Shown: positions 27,305-36,927, numbered from the stretch's first letter. The stretch is 64,000 nucleotides of DNA from Candidatus Competibacteraceae bacterium (GCA_016699715.1 CP065007.1:3111001-3175000); one strand, 5' to 3'. Notes: generated from the sequence alone by a model not told the origin. Made by a program: numbers and translations.

Positions 27305-29137
27305 TTATGCCGGATACAATTCCGGCAATGCCTGTCCTTTCGGTCCACTCTTCATCCGCTCTGTCTTTGCGTTCAACACACTTGCAATTTCCCGATAAAA
27401 CACCTCGCCCTTCCAAGAATGCCCGCCATCCTGATACAAGCAGCGATCGAACGCTTCCAGCGCATGACAGGCGTTCTGATGGTCGATCCGTTTGGCGACG
27501 CCCAACACCGATCGCGGCGGATGTTTCGGCCATTGTCTTTTTGCCCAGTGTAAAAGAGCTTTTTTCGTCCGCTCCACGTCATTGGCCTGGCAAGCCTGTT
27601 TCAATGCGCGCAGTGCTTCTCGTTGTGATTGGATGCTGATGTCGCGTTCGTCCGCCGCCGGCGCGACGGTTCGCGCCTGACTACGCGTCCGCCACCAGAG
27701 CAGCAACGTCGCGATCCAAGCGACCAACAGCGCCAGCGCGATCCAAGGCCAATAGGAAGCGCCGCCGGACAATGCGCCGCTCGATAGCCGTTGCGGCAAC
27801 GGCTCCTTGGAGACCGGCGATGGCGATTTTTGAGGCGTGGGCTTGGCATCCGCGCTTGGCTCCACGGGGATGGCGGGCGTTTTCGACGCTTGCGGCGTTG
27901 GAACCAATTGCGCTGGAGTCGATGGGGTCGGCGCACCGGTGACGGTGATCTTACGGGCGGGGACGATGGCTTCGCGCGGTGCATCGGCTTGGGTATCCCA
28001 CCAGGGAATGCGGATCTCCGGCAACGGGAACGTACCGGGGCGCGTGGGAACAAGGGCGATCTTCTGTTCGCGCTGTCCCACCACGACGCCGGTATTGGCT
28101 TGGGTATCGGTCGCCGAGCGATCCGGATAGAGTTTCAAATCCGCTGATGATGGCAACGGCAACTCTGGAAGCTGAGCGCCGGTCAATCCCTGGGCTTTCA
28201 GGCTCAAGGTGCGGGTGACCGGTTCGCCCACCCGAAAAGTCGGTGGATCGGGCGACCAGGATTCGGTGACCGTCAGATTTTGCGCTGGCAACCAGGCTCC
28301 CGTACCGGATTTTGGTGGACGCGGCTTCACCGTGATCTGGAATGACTGACCACGAACTTGTACCGGGCGGATGGTTTGGAACAGGGAGTTGAACGGGTCT
28401 GGACCAAGAAAACCGCCTTGCCCGAAGAAATGGTGGTTGGCCGATTGCTGGCGACTGTCCGGAACCTGAGCGGAGAAAATCGGCGATTCGATGCTGAGTG
28501 TGCCACTGCTCTGCGGGAAGATGGCGTATTGCCGTTCGATGACTCCATAGCGCCGATCACCACGCTGAGTCGTGTATTGCCGATCATCACCCAAACGTTC
28601 GATGAGCGCATCCGCCGCCTTGGGGTCGCTAAGCTGAGGGCCATGTGGCGTCACCGCATAATAAATCCGCAACACATAAGTCAATTGTTGCTGCACATAA
28701 GCCGTATCCGGTTTGATTTCCGACTCGATGAAGATGTCGGGGGTCGCGCCGGTCGAGGAAGCCGTACCCGCTTCGGTGACCTTGATCACGATCGGTTGTG
28801 TTTGTTGATCGCCCACCGTCAACGCTGGAATGGTGAGCAATCCGGCTTTTTGTGGCGCCAGCCTCACGGTCCAGCGGGTCTTGGCATCGATCGTGCCGTT
28901 GATCATGTTGAACTGGTTGCTCTTGGCCGTATCCAGAACCTGGAAATCTTGCGACAGCGGCGACAGATCAGGGTCACTGCTGGGAGCGGATCCGGATACT
29001 TCGATGACCAGGCGCAAGGTTTCGTTTTCGGCGACCGTATCGCGATCCACGGAGGCATTGACGTCCTGCGCCAAGGCCGGAAACACCCACAAACCCTGGA
29101 CCAAACCCAGCAACAGGATACAAATCCAGCGCTTCAT
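27305..29137 (-). CDS. batD: BatD-family oxygen tolerance protein
   Basis: A protein of about 610 residues with a signal peptide (MKRWICILLLGLVQGLWVFPALAQ), several beta-rich domains (ASVDRDTVAENETLRLVIEV, then FSAQVPDSRQQS and LPEIRIPWWD), a disordered linker rich in S, P and T (about 440-490) and one membrane span near 505 (YWPWIALALLVAWIATLLLWW) with a helical cytoplasmic tail. Three ATG codons overlap at 29143, 29140 and 29137; GGAG spacing favours 29137. BatD is the usual last partner of the BatA/BatB VWA proteins; the exact role of Bat systems is unclear. Confidence 0.88.
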   Translation of the reverse strand: MKRWICILLLGLVQGLWVFPALAQDVNASVDRDTVAENETLRLVIEVSGSAPSSDPDLSPLSQDFQVLDTAKSNQFNMINGTIDAKTRWTVRLAPQKAGLLTIPALTVGDQQTQPIVIKVTEAGTASSTGATPDIFIESEIKPDTAYVQQQLTYVLRIYYAVTPHGPQLSDPKAADALIERLGDDRQYTTQRGDRRYGVIERQYAIFPQSSGTLSIESPIFSAQVPDSRQQSANHHFFGQGGFLGPDPFNSLFQTIRPVQVRGQSFQITVKPRPPKSGTGAWLPAQNLTVTESWSPDPPTFRVGEPVTRTLSLKAQGLTGAQLPELPLPSSADLKLYPDRSATDTQANTGVVVGQREQKIALVPTRPGTFPLPEIRIPWWDTQADAPREAIVPARKITVTGAPTPSTPAQLVPTPQASKTPAIPVEPSADAKPTPQKSPSPVSKEPLPQRLSSGALSGGASYWPWIALALLVAWIATLLLWWRTRSQARTVAPAADERDISIQSQREALRALKQACQANDVERTKKALLHWAKRQWPKHPPRSVLGVAKRIDHQNACHALEAFDRCLYQDGGHSWKGEVFYREIASVLNAKTERMKSGPKGQALPELYPA

Positions 29138-29139
29138 CA

Positions 29140-31152
29140 TCATTCTCCTCTCCGCGCGGCCTGTTGTTGGCGACGTAGATGTTCCAGCAAGAATTTTCGC
29201 CGCAATAAGCCAGCCGGATCGTCCGGTATGCGCCGCAGCCACTGATCCATGGCTTGCTGGTCTTCCGATTGCTCCGGCGATTCCGCGGCGCGGGCGGCAG
29301 CGGCTTGCTGATCGGAATTCCGTGGGGTTTGCGATTCGGTCTGGGCGGTCGCCGCTGAGTTTTCTTGCGAATTTTCGTCCGGTTTCGACTGAGTGGCAGG
29401 CTGTTCCGGCAGATTCTCGTCCGCTTTCGGTGGTTCCGATCGTGCAGTGGACGGCGTGGAATCTGATGGCTTTTCCTGTGATCGGGACTGATTTTGTTTC
29501 GACTGCTTTTGTTCCGATTCAGGCTGGGATTGATGGGCGTTGGCCTGGTTCTCCGGTGAGCTGCCGTTTGCGGATTTTCCACTCTCGGGTTGTTTCTGCT
29601 GACCCGCCTGCTGCTTATGGTTCTGAGATTCCGGATGGTTTTTCTGATCGGCCGGCGATGGTTTGGGTGAATCGGTAGATGAGTCCTTCGAGCTTTGCTT
29701 ATCCTGCTCGCCATTCTGGCCTTGCTGATTCTTCCGCGAGTCATTCTTCGATTGCTGCCGTTGCTGTTGCTGTTGCTGTTGCTTGAGCAATTTTTCCACC
29801 ACGGCTTTGTTGTTACGTGCGTCGGTGTTGGTCGGGTCTTTTTTCAAGGCCTGATCGTAGGCCGCGATCGCCTCTTGCAGTTGTCCCAGATGGGTCAAGG
29901 CATTGCCACGGTTGTAAAGGGCATCGGCGCCGTCCGACTGACTGAAATTTTCCAGGGCCTTTTCATAATCGCCGGCCTGATAATGCGCCGAGCCCTTCCA
30001 GGCGGGATCTTGAAACAGTTCAGCCGCCTTTTTTTCTTCACCCGCCTGCAAGGCTTGGACTCCCCGCTGATCGGGACGCGCCCATAAATCCTGCCAACTG
30101 AAGGCCGCGGCCGGGTCCGGTGCCGTCAATACCCCGAGCACCACCACCGCCAGCCACCCGCGCCGAAAAGCGAGAGCCGCTAACGGCAACAGGATCAGCA
30201 GCAGCCACGGCCCTTCTTCCCGCCAGCGATCCATCGATCTTTGATGGGATGATTCGGTTCGAACTTCGCGAGGTCGGGCCATCGTGTCGGCCGACAAGGA
30301 ATCGATGTCGCGGTCGTCCGCGCTGAGACGGGCGAAATGTCCGCCACCTTGACGGGCCACTTCGCTTAAAGCCGCGAAGTCGAGGCGCGGTACGACAATG
30401 GCGCCCGTGGAATCTTTCAGGAATCCGCCGTTGGATAGCCTAATCGGCGCGCCTTCCTCGGTACCATCCGCCAGTACCGAGACCCGCCGCCCGTGGGCGC
30501 GTAAGGTGGTCACGGCTTCCAGAGTTGCGGCCGGGTCGTCATAGCCATCGGTGACCAAGACGATCTCCCCCTGATTCTGAATGCCGGCTTGACGCAGTAA
30601 TTCGTCGGCCATCCGCAACGCCGTGTGCGCGTGATCGCCGGGGTCTGGCATGAGATCGGGGCTGAGCGCCGGCACCAGGGCGGCAATGGTTTTGGTGTCG
30701 TCGGTCAGGGGCGACACGACGAAGGGTTCGCCGGCAAAGACCACCAGCGCCATTTGCCCTTCTCGATAGCGAGTCAACAGGTCCAATACCTTGAAACGGG
30801 CACGGGCGATCCGCGATGGACGAAGATCGGGCGCATTCATGGACGGCGAAAGGTCGAGCACGATGACACGAGCCGCCTGAGTCCTATAAACCGGCTCGGG
30901 CAGTTTTTGCCAAACTGGGCCGGCCAAGGCGATCACCGCCAAGATCCAAGTGACCGCCAATAACACGAGTGGCCAGCGTTGATGGCGAGCGCGCCGGATC
31001 AACAGTTTCTCCAAGAGATGGGGATCGCATTGCTTTTCCCAGGCAGACGCTTTTTTCGCCTGATGCAGCAAGCGCCAGACGATAACAGCCAACGGCAACA
31101 ACGCCCACAACCACTCCGGGCGTAGCCAATGAAAATCCGACAAGGCATTCAT
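29140..31152 (-). CDS. BatB-BatC fusion: VWA domain plus TPR protein
   Basis: A 670-residue protein. Residues about 10-75 hold two membrane spans, 85-275 a von Willebrand A domain with a MIDAS motif (VIVLDLSPSMN, then VVFAGEPFVVSPLTDD and LVTDGYDD), two further spans occur near 310-345, then a periplasmic TPR region (HYQAGDYEKALENFSQSD, ALYNRGNALTHLGQLQEAIAAYDQALKKDPTN) and a tail of about 180 residues very rich in Q, S, N, K, P and E, including Q7. In many genomes the VWA part (BatB) and TPR part (BatC) are separate genes; fusions also exist. The start at 31152 shares ATGA with the BatA stop. Confidence 0.9.
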   Translation of the reverse strand: MNALSDFHWLRPEWLWALLPLAVIVWRLLHQAKKASAWEKQCDPHLLEKLLIRRARHQRWPLVLLAVTWILAVIALAGPVWQKLPEPVYRTQAARVIVLDLSPSMNAPDLRPSRIARARFKVLDLLTRYREGQMALVVFAGEPFVVSPLTDDTKTIAALVPALSPDLMPDPGDHAHTALRMADELLRQAGIQNQGEIVLVTDGYDDPAATLEAVTTLRAHGRRVSVLADGTEEGAPIRLSNGGFLKDSTGAIVVPRLDFAALSEVARQGGGHFARLSADDRDIDSLSADTMARPREVRTESSHQRSMDRWREEGPWLLLILLPLAALAFRRGWLAVVVLGVLTAPDPAAAFSWQDLWARPDQRGVQALQAGEEKKAAELFQDPAWKGSAHYQAGDYEKALENFSQSDGADALYNRGNALTHLGQLQEAIAAYDQALKKDPTNTDARNNKAVVEKLLKQQQQQQQRQQSKNDSRKNQQGQNGEQDKQSSKDSSTDSPKPSPADQKNHPESQNHKQQAGQQKQPESGKSANGSSPENQANAHQSQPESEQKQSKQNQSRSQEKPSDSTPSTARSEPPKADENLPEQPATQSKPDENSQENSAATAQTESQTPRNSDQQAAAARAAESPEQSEDQQAMDQWLRRIPDDPAGLLRRKFLLEHLRRQQQAARRGE

Positions 31153-32192
31153 CGACTGACTCCACCTTTGAGTTGACTTTCGTCGTCGCTGACTCGCGCC
31201 TTGATCCACCAGGGCAAACGGCGGGCGGCAAGGAAGACTGAAATGACTAAAGCAAGGGCTAATGGCCAGACGAACAGTGATTGATGCGGACGGAAATACT
31301 CGCTATCGCGGGTGGCTGGCTCCAAGCGATCCAATTCCTGATAGATGGATTCCAGGGAATCCGTGTCGGTGGCGCGGAAATAGCGACCGCCAGTGATTTC
31401 GGCGATGTCTTTCAGCGTCGCCTCATCCAAATCAGCCGAAGGATTGATGATCCGGGAACCGAAAAAGCTGTCTTGGCGCATCGCCTTGGCGCCGAGCCCG
31501 ATGGTGTAGATGCGTAAACCCTCGGCGGCGGCCAATTTGGCTGCCTGGCGCGGCGTCACCTCACCGGCGGTATTGGCGCCATCGGTCAATAGAATCAAGA
31601 CCCGGTCCTTGGCATCGGCCGCCCGCAGCCTCTTCAACGCTAACCCGATCGCATCACCGATAGCGGTTTGCTCGCCCGCCAGCCCGACCACCGCATCGTT
31701 CAACAAGGTGGCGACGGTATGGCGATCGAAGGTCAATGGAGTTTGCTGGTAGGCTTGCGTGCCGAACAGAATCAAACCCAGTCGGTCGCCCGCGCGTCGT
31801 TCGATGAAGCTTCTGGCGGCCGCCTTGACCACTTGCAGGCGGTTGGCCGAATGCCCGTCGAGCATGAAATCTTCCAACGCCATGCTGCCCGAGACATCGA
31901 CCGCCAACAGCAGATCGCGCCCGCTGACCGGCAAGGCGACCGGTTCGCCCAGCCACTGGGGTTGGGTGGCCGCCAGCACCAGCAGCAGCCACGCCAGCCA
32001 CGGCGCCATTTTCAGCCAGCGGCGCCGCGAGGCTTTACGTTCGCCGAATCCGGCGTCTAGTGCTAAAACCTCGTCCAGAAATGGAACGCGCAGCGCCGAA
32101 CCCTCATTAGCGGGAGCGGGTGGCAACCATCGCATCACCAACCAGGGCAAGGGCAAGGCCCATAATGCCCAAGGCCATTCCAGATGAATCAT
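31149..32192 (-). CDS. batA: BatA-family VWA-domain membrane protein
   Basis: A 347-residue protein with an N-terminal span pair (about 5-20 and 55-75), a VWA domain with the MIDAS residues in LLLAVDVSGSMALEDF, LILFGTQAYQQTPLTFD and LILLTDGANTAGE, and a C-terminal span (SLFVWPLALALVISVFLAARRL). The start at 32192 overlaps the DUF4381 stop by 4 nt; the open frame upstream to 32618 is a shadow. It would act with BatB and the MoxR ATPase in an envelope complex of metal-dependent protein-protein contacts. Confidence 0.92.
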   Translation of the reverse strand: MIHLEWPWALWALPLPWLVMRWLPPAPANEGSALRVPFLDEVLALDAGFGERKASRRRWLKMAPWLAWLLLVLAATQPQWLGEPVALPVSGRDLLLAVDVSGSMALEDFMLDGHSANRLQVVKAAARSFIERRAGDRLGLILFGTQAYQQTPLTFDRHTVATLLNDAVVGLAGEQTAIGDAIGLALKRLRAADAKDRVLILLTDGANTAGEVTPRQAAKLAAAEGLRIYTIGLGAKAMRQDSFFGSRIINPSADLDEATLKDIAEITGGRYFRATDTDSLESIYQELDRLEPATRDSEYFRPHQSLFVWPLALALVISVFLAARRLPWWIKARVSDDESQLKGGVSR

Positions 32193-32680
32193 GAGGCGAT
32201 CGTCCTCCGTTTGCTGACGCGTTTGATCCAGGTCTCGGCCACGTTCAGCAATTCCTCGATTTCGAACGCTTCGGCAAGCCGATAGGGCGCTTGGGTCAAC
32301 GCGCGTCCAGGTCCGGCGCTGAACGAGGTACCGCCACCGCTTCGATCCAGAAATTGCAACCAGGCATCGCCGACCAGACCCGCCACCTCGTTTCTGGGAA
32401 AGTGGGCCAGTGCCAAACGGCGCAATAATATGGAGACTCCGGCGGCGACGGCAGCTCCATTGCCATGACGCTGAAAATCGTCTCGAAGCCGCGCCAGTTC
32501 GGCGAATGCCGCTCGCCGGGGTGTCTGCCGCCGATGATGGCGCCACCACCACAGCCAGCCAGCGACGACGAGCAGCGACAGCACGGTCAGCAGCCACCAC
32601 CCCGGAGCGGGTGGCCACCAGGAAACCGGTTCCGGGAGATGAATATCCCGCAAATCCGCTAAAGGGTTTGGCGCAGGCAT
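32189..32680 (-). CDS. DUF4381 family membrane protein
   Basis: A 163-residue protein with one span near residues 27-46 (GWWLLTVLSLLVVAGWLWWW) preceded by LRDIHLPEPVSWWPPAPGWW, the DUF4381 hallmark, and followed by a helical cytoplasmic domain (AFAELARLRDDFQRHG, ILLRRLALAHFPRNEVAGLVGDAWLQFLD). It occurs between DUF58 and BatA genes in many proteobacterial MoxR operons. Function unknown. Confidence 0.88.
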   Translation of the reverse strand: MPAPNPLADLRDIHLPEPVSWWPPAPGWWLLTVLSLLVVAGWLWWWRHHRRQTPRRAAFAELARLRDDFQRHGNGAAVAAGVSILLRRLALAHFPRNEVAGLVGDAWLQFLDRSGGGTSFSAGPGRALTQAPYRLAEAFEIEELLNVAETWIKRVSKRRTIAS

Positions 32681-32684
32681 GGGA

Positions 32685-33716
32685 TTAGGGGCGAGTCGCG
32701 CGGGCGCCGGGCCGCCGATGATGGACGATCAAACCACGACGCAACGTTTCGGGCACCGGCTGGTTGGTGGCCAAGGTCAGGAAATGACCACCGTGACGAT
32801 GGCACAAGGCGCGAACCGCATCGCGATGGGAAGCGAAGCGGTCACGATACGCATCGGCCAGGCTTGGATCGCCGGTGTCCAGGACGGCAAAACGTTGACC
32901 GTCGCTTAACGGGTAACGACCGGCCGGTGGCGCGGCGGCTTCGATGGGATCGAAGATCAGAATGGAGATCACATCGTTGTGAGCGGCCAGACGAGCGAAG
33001 GATTGCGCGGCCTGTTGCGCCAGTCCGCGAAAATCGCTCAGCAAAAAGATCAGACTGCCGGGGCGAACGGTACGGGTCAGCCGCCGCAGAATTTCTACCC
33101 ATTGGCCGTTCTCCGTCTCCGCGGGCATGAGATCAGTGGGCTGCATGTCGACCAGTGCCTTGAGAAAAGGCAACAAACCCCGTTCCCGCCCGGCAGGTCG
33201 CAATTCCCGATGCGGCTTCCCGGCAAACACGATCCCGCCAATGCGATCGCCGTTGTCGCAGGCGGCCCAGGCCAACAGAGCGGCGGCTCGGGCCGCCACC
33301 ACCGATTTGAAGGCAACCCGAGTCCCAAAAGCCATGCTCGGTCCCAGATCCACCAGGAACAACACCTGTCGTTCGCGCTCTTCCCGAAATAATTTGGTAT
33401 GCGGCCGACCGGTACGCGCCGTCACCCGCCAATCCATGTTGCGGATGTCGTCACCGGGTTGATAGGCACGCACTTCCTCAAATTCCATGCCGCGACCCCG
33501 ATACGGCGAGACATACTCCCCCGCCTGAGTCGATAGCACTCGGCGCTGAGGAGAAAAACCGAGTCCGGTGGCTTGCGCGCGCAGTCGCAGCAGTTCTTCG
33601 ATGGAAACGGCGAATCCTCGGGTTTCGCTCGGCGATGGCGGAACGGGGGATTGCGAAGATGTCGAACCGTTCGATACGAAACCTTGCTGAATGCGTTTGC
33701 GGATTGCTCTTAACAT
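32685..33716 (-). CDS. DUF58 domain protein of the MoxR-Bat operon
   Basis: A 343-residue protein with the DUF58 signature GRGMEFEEVRAYQPGDDIRNMDWRVTARTGRPHTKLFREERERQ split across residues about 75-120, followed by a VWA-like fold (VLFLVDLGPSMAFGT). The start at 33716 (MLRAIRKRIQQG) fits the family length; the frame continues upstream without homology. It lies 4 nt from DUF4381 and 64 nt from the MoxR gene. Presumed partner of the ATPase; no enzymatic activity is known. Confidence 0.9.
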   Translation of the reverse strand: MLRAIRKRIQQGFVSNGSTSSQSPVPPSPSETRGFAVSIEELLRLRAQATGLGFSPQRRVLSTQAGEYVSPYRGRGMEFEEVRAYQPGDDIRNMDWRVTARTGRPHTKLFREERERQVLFLVDLGPSMAFGTRVAFKSVVAARAAALLAWAACDNGDRIGGIVFAGKPHRELRPAGRERGLLPFLKALVDMQPTDLMPAETENGQWVEILRRLTRTVRPGSLIFLLSDFRGLAQQAAQSFARLAAHNDVISILIFDPIEAAAPPAGRYPLSDGQRFAVLDTGDPSLADAYRDRFASHRDAVRALCHRHGGHFLTLATNQPVPETLRRGLIVHHRRPGARATRP

Positions 33717-33780
33717 CGGAAATAACCGGAGGCGGAAAGGGAAGCGCGGTCGCTGGCTCGATTTGCGGCGTTGGCGCTTC

Positions 33781-34785
33781 TCAAGGCACGGGCACGTGAT
33801 CGAGCAGTTCGGCGATGAATCGCTCGGTATCGATACCATCGGCTTCCGCCTCGAAAGTCAGCAACACGCGGTGGCGCAGCACGTCGGGGGCGATGGCCTG
33901 AATGTCCTCGGGACTGACGTAATCGCGGCCATGCAGCCAGGCATGGGCGCGGGAGCAGCGGTCCAGCGCGATACTTGCCCGTGGGCTGGCGCCATACCGA
34001 ACCCAACCGGATAGTTCCGCGCCATAAGGCGCCGGATTGCGGGTCGCCATCACCAAAGCCACGATGTACGACTCAAGAGCCGGCGCCAGGTTCAGCGCCA
34101 GCACCTCGCGTCGCGCCGCGAACACGCGCTGCTGGGAAACTCGCACCGTTTTTTCGAGGGCGGCGGTCCCGTTTTGTAACGCCTGCTCGCGAACCAGCCG
34201 CAGGATGGCGTGCTCGGTTTGCGAATCGGGATAGCCGATACGCACATACAGCAGAAAGCGATCCAGTTGCGCTTCGGGCAGCGGGTAGGTGCCTTCCTGC
34301 TCGATAGGGTTTTGCGTGGCCATCACCAGGAACAGCTCGGGCAGCGGATAACTGGTGCGACCGACCGTCACCTGGCGTTCAGCCATGGCTTCCAGAAGGG
34401 CGGATTGTACTTTGGCCGGTGCCCGGTTGATCTCGTCGGCCAGCAGCAGGTTATGAAAGATGGGTCCCTTCTGAAACTGAAACGAGGCCTCCCGTGGCCG
34501 ATAAATCTCGGTACCGGTCAAATCCGCCGGGAGCAGATCCGGCGTGAATTGGACGCGATGAAAATCGCCCTCCAATCCCGCGGCCAAGGTCTTGATAGCC
34601 GTCGTCTTGGCCAGCCCGGGCGCACCCTCGACCAGTAGATGCCCGTCGGCCAGCAAGGCAATCAACAGCCGCGTGTTCAATGCCTCTTGGCCGAGAATTC
34701 GTCGGTTCAGGTAATCAAGTAAGTCTCTGATATCCGAGAGAACCGAAGAAGTTGTCGAAGCTTGCGGCGGTGGGTCGGCGTTCAT
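33781..34785 (-). CDS. MoxR-family AAA+ ATPase
   Basis: A 334-residue AAA+ protein. Walker A is VEGAPGLAKTTAIKTLA, Walker B LLADEINRAPAKVQSALLEAM, sensor 1 ATQNPIEQEGTYPLPEAQLDRF; the C-terminal lid has RYGASPRASIALDRCSRAHAWLHGRDYVSPEDIQA. MoxR ATPases act as chaperones that remodel partner VWA proteins. It is the first gene of the six-gene Bat operon. Confidence 0.95.
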   Translation of the reverse strand: MNADPPPQASTTSSVLSDIRDLLDYLNRRILGQEALNTRLLIALLADGHLLVEGAPGLAKTTAIKTLAAGLEGDFHRVQFTPDLLPADLTGTEIYRPREASFQFQKGPIFHNLLLADEINRAPAKVQSALLEAMAERQVTVGRTSYPLPELFLVMATQNPIEQEGTYPLPEAQLDRFLLYVRIGYPDSQTEHAILRLVREQALQNGTAALEKTVRVSQQRVFAARREVLALNLAPALESYIVALVMATRNPAPYGAELSGWVRYGASPRASIALDRCSRAHAWLHGRDYVSPEDIQAIAPDVLRHRVLLTFEAEADGIDTERFIAELLDHVPVP

Positions 34786-35654
34786 GGCGTCCTTCGTGGT
34801 TTGAAATATAAAGTACCTGCTCGATTCGCAAAATGCCGGCGTTCGATGTGGTTTGGAAACGGCGAGTTCAAGCTTTAATCGAGTGGATGCTCTCTTGCTT
34901 CAGCTTGAACTCGTGAACCACCCCGGGTTTGGGCCGGATCCCGCTCGCTTTCTCGCTCGAACAGTTTTGCGGCCTGTTCCACCCGTCGCTTCCGTCACGC
35001 CAACGGCGGCGACGGCGTGATCCCGTGTGTGCGGCACACTTCCGTCGCCGGGTGGGTCCCGTTCAGCAATTCCAACACCCGCTCCACCTTGAATTGAGGT
35101 GAAAACGGTCTATGTTCGCCCATCGGAACCACCTCACTGGATAGTTTGACTTCTCTTCGTCGAGCATCCAGTGTCTTTCGGGATCACGACCTCAGCATAT
35201 CGAGAATGATAGAGTGCTTAGCTTAAGCGAATCTTAAGGACTATCGGGGCGTTGTTGCATGAATAGCCCGTTGCCCTCGGGCTCCATCCCATCCTGATCC
35301 AGGTCCACTTCAATTCGTTCCTGATCTACAGGCTCGTGGAGAGAACAAAGACCAGCCTCGATGCTGGAACCGATGCATGAGGCTGGGTTTTAGCGGCTGT
35401 CGAAAAACTGCCCGATTAAAATCAAGGTCTTGTTGACGCAGGAACATGCTCGCGGACGATTTTGGTCGATCATTGTCGGCAAGTTGTTTATTATAATCAA
35501 TAAGTTAATTTTTAGACGGCTTCTTGCTCTGTCAAGTCATTTTTTCGGCGGGTGCCTGGGCTGGTTACAAAATCCGTGCAAATATAATGGTGCTTCATCC
35601 AACTGCCACATTCCGGTATCATAACCGCCTTTTTTACCCACACAGTTTCCATTC
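34786..35654. other. Gene-poor gap of about 870 nt
   Basis: Apart from the transposase relic no credible gene was found. Two inverted repeats are visible: 34864-34874 with 34902-34912 (11 bp, GAGTTCAAGCT) and 35135-35142 with 35166-35173 (8 bp, CACTGGAT). The part 35420-35620 is AT-rich and contains a TATAAT at 35492-35497 that may belong to the dusB-fis promoter, although no good -35 lies at the right distance. A 64-codon frame at 35430 has no recognisable content. Confidence 0.6.
34875..35123 (-). pseudogene. Decayed IS3-type transposase OrfA
   Basis: An 83-codon frame with one internal TGA at codon 43. Before the stop it reads MGEHRPFSPQFKVERVLELL and TEVCRTHGITPS, after it RVEQAAKLFERESERD, matching the helix-turn-helix OrfA of IS3-family elements (FSPQFKxExVLELL ... 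EVCRxHGIS ... AAxLFE). The central residues that normally read LLSRWR are lost. No OrfB and no clear terminal repeats remain, so it is a relic. Confidence 0.75.
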
Positions 35655-36641
35655 ATGCACATCGGTCCCTACCTGGTTTCTTCGCCCGTCGTGCTGGCAC
35701 CGATGGCCGGCGTCAGCGACCGGCCGTTCCGGCAATTGTGCCGGCGGCTGGGCGCGGGGCTGACGGTTTCGGAGATGGTCAGCGCCGACCGGCGACTGTG
35801 GGACAGTCGCAAGACCCGGCTGCGGCTGGATCACGCTGGCGAACCCGACCCGCGCAGCGTGCAGATTCTTGGCGCCGATCCGCGCGCCATGGCCGAGGCG
35901 GCTCGCTTCAACGTTGAGCAGGGTGCCCGGATCATCGACATCAATATGGGCTGCCCGGCCAAAAAGGTCTGCGGCGCGCAAGCGGGCGCTGCGCTGCTGC
36001 GCGACGAGACGCTGGTCGAGCGCATCCTGGAAGCGGTGGTCGGGGCGGTTTCCGTTCCGGTCACCCTGAAAATCCGCACCGGTTGGGATCTGACGCAGCG
36101 CAACGGAGCCGCCGTCGCCCGCATCGCCGAACAGGCCGGCATCCAGGCGCTGGCCGTGCATGGGCGCACCCGCGCCTGCGGCTACAGCGGCCCGGTGGAC
36201 CATGCCGCCATCCGCGCCATCAAGCAGGCGGTGACGATTCCGGTCATCGCCAATGGCGACATCGACAGCCCGGAACAAGCCCGTCGTGTGCTGGATTACA
36301 CCGGCGCGGATGCGGTGATGATCGGCCGCGGCGCTCAGGGCCGGCCGTGGATCTTCCGCGAAATCGCCCACTTCCTGGCCAGCGGCGAGCGGCTGGCGCC
36401 ACCGTCCCCGCTGCAAATCAGCGACTGGGTCGCGGCGCATCTGACCCAACTGTATGAGTTTTACGGCGAAACCGCCGGTGTGCGCATCGCCCGCAAGCAT
36501 TTGATCTGGTACAGCCAGCATTGGCCCGAGAGCGCGGGGTTCCGGGCACGGGCGAACGCGGCTGAAAGCGGTCGCGCGCAACTGATGCTGGTCCGCGATT
36601 TTTTCGAGCGCCTGGCCAATGAGGAGCCTCTGGCCGCATGA
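35655..36641 (+). CDS. dusB: tRNA-dihydrouridine synthase B
   Basis: A 328-residue flavoenzyme that reduces uridines in the tRNA D-loop. The TIM-barrel marks are present: LAPMAGVSDRPFRQLCRRLGAG, VQILGADPRAMAEAAR, IDINMGCPAKKVCGAQAGAALL with the catalytic cysteine, VHGRTRACGYSGPVD and VIANGDIDSPEQA followed by MIGRGAQGRPWIF. It overlaps fis by 4 nt; dusB-fis is the standard gammaproteobacterial operon. Confidence 0.97.
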   Translation: MHIGPYLVSSPVVLAPMAGVSDRPFRQLCRRLGAGLTVSEMVSADRRLWDSRKTRLRLDHAGEPDPRSVQILGADPRAMAEAARFNVEQGARIIDINMGCPAKKVCGAQAGAALLRDETLVERILEAVVGAVSVPVTLKIRTGWDLTQRNGAAVARIAEQAGIQALAVHGRTRACGYSGPVDHAAIRAIKQAVTIPVIANGDIDSPEQARRVLDYTGADAVMIGRGAQGRPWIFREIAHFLASGERLAPPSPLQISDWVAAHLTQLYEFYGETAGVRIARKHLIWYSQHWPESAGFRARANAAESGRAQLMLVRDFFERLANEEPLAA

Positions 36642-36904
36642 GCACGAACATCGAACCCCCCGTCGATCTGTTACCCGCCACCCCGCTGCGCGATCAGGTC
36701 TACGAAGCCTTGCGCATTTATTTTCACAATCTTGGCGACCAGCAACCCAGCAATCTGTACGATCTGGTACTGCGGGAAGTGGAACCGCCGTTGCTGGAGA
36801 TCGTGATGCAGCGTACTCGCGGCAATCAAACCAAGGCGGCCGAGCTGCTCGGCATCAACCGCGGCACTCTGCGCAAAAAACTCCGGCGATACGGCCTGGA
36901 TTGA
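36638..36904 (+). CDS. fis: DNA-binding protein Fis
   Basis: An 88-residue nucleoid protein. The C-terminal helix-turn-helix reads RTRGNQTKAAELLGINRGTLRKKLRRYGLD, nearly the canonical Fis end; the dimerisation helices precede it (LYDLVLREVEPPLLEIVMQ). Translation is coupled to dusB through ATGA. Confidence 0.97.
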   Translation: MSTNIEPPVDLLPATPLRDQVYEALRIYFHNLGDQQPSNLYDLVLREVEPPLLEIVMQRTRGNQTKAAELLGINRGTLRKKLRRYGLD

Positions 36905-36927
36905 ATGCCCGGACGGATGACGATGAC

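Noticed and set aside
29759..29800. Possible short tandem repeat or CRISPR-like array in the Bat fusion gene
   Set aside because: The repeated codons encode a polyglutamine run inside the low-complexity tail; there are no spacers. No CRISPR array was found anywhere in the window.
35430..35624. 64-codon frame upstream of dusB
   Set aside because: No ribosome site, no recognisable family, AT-rich region more likely to be promoter DNA.
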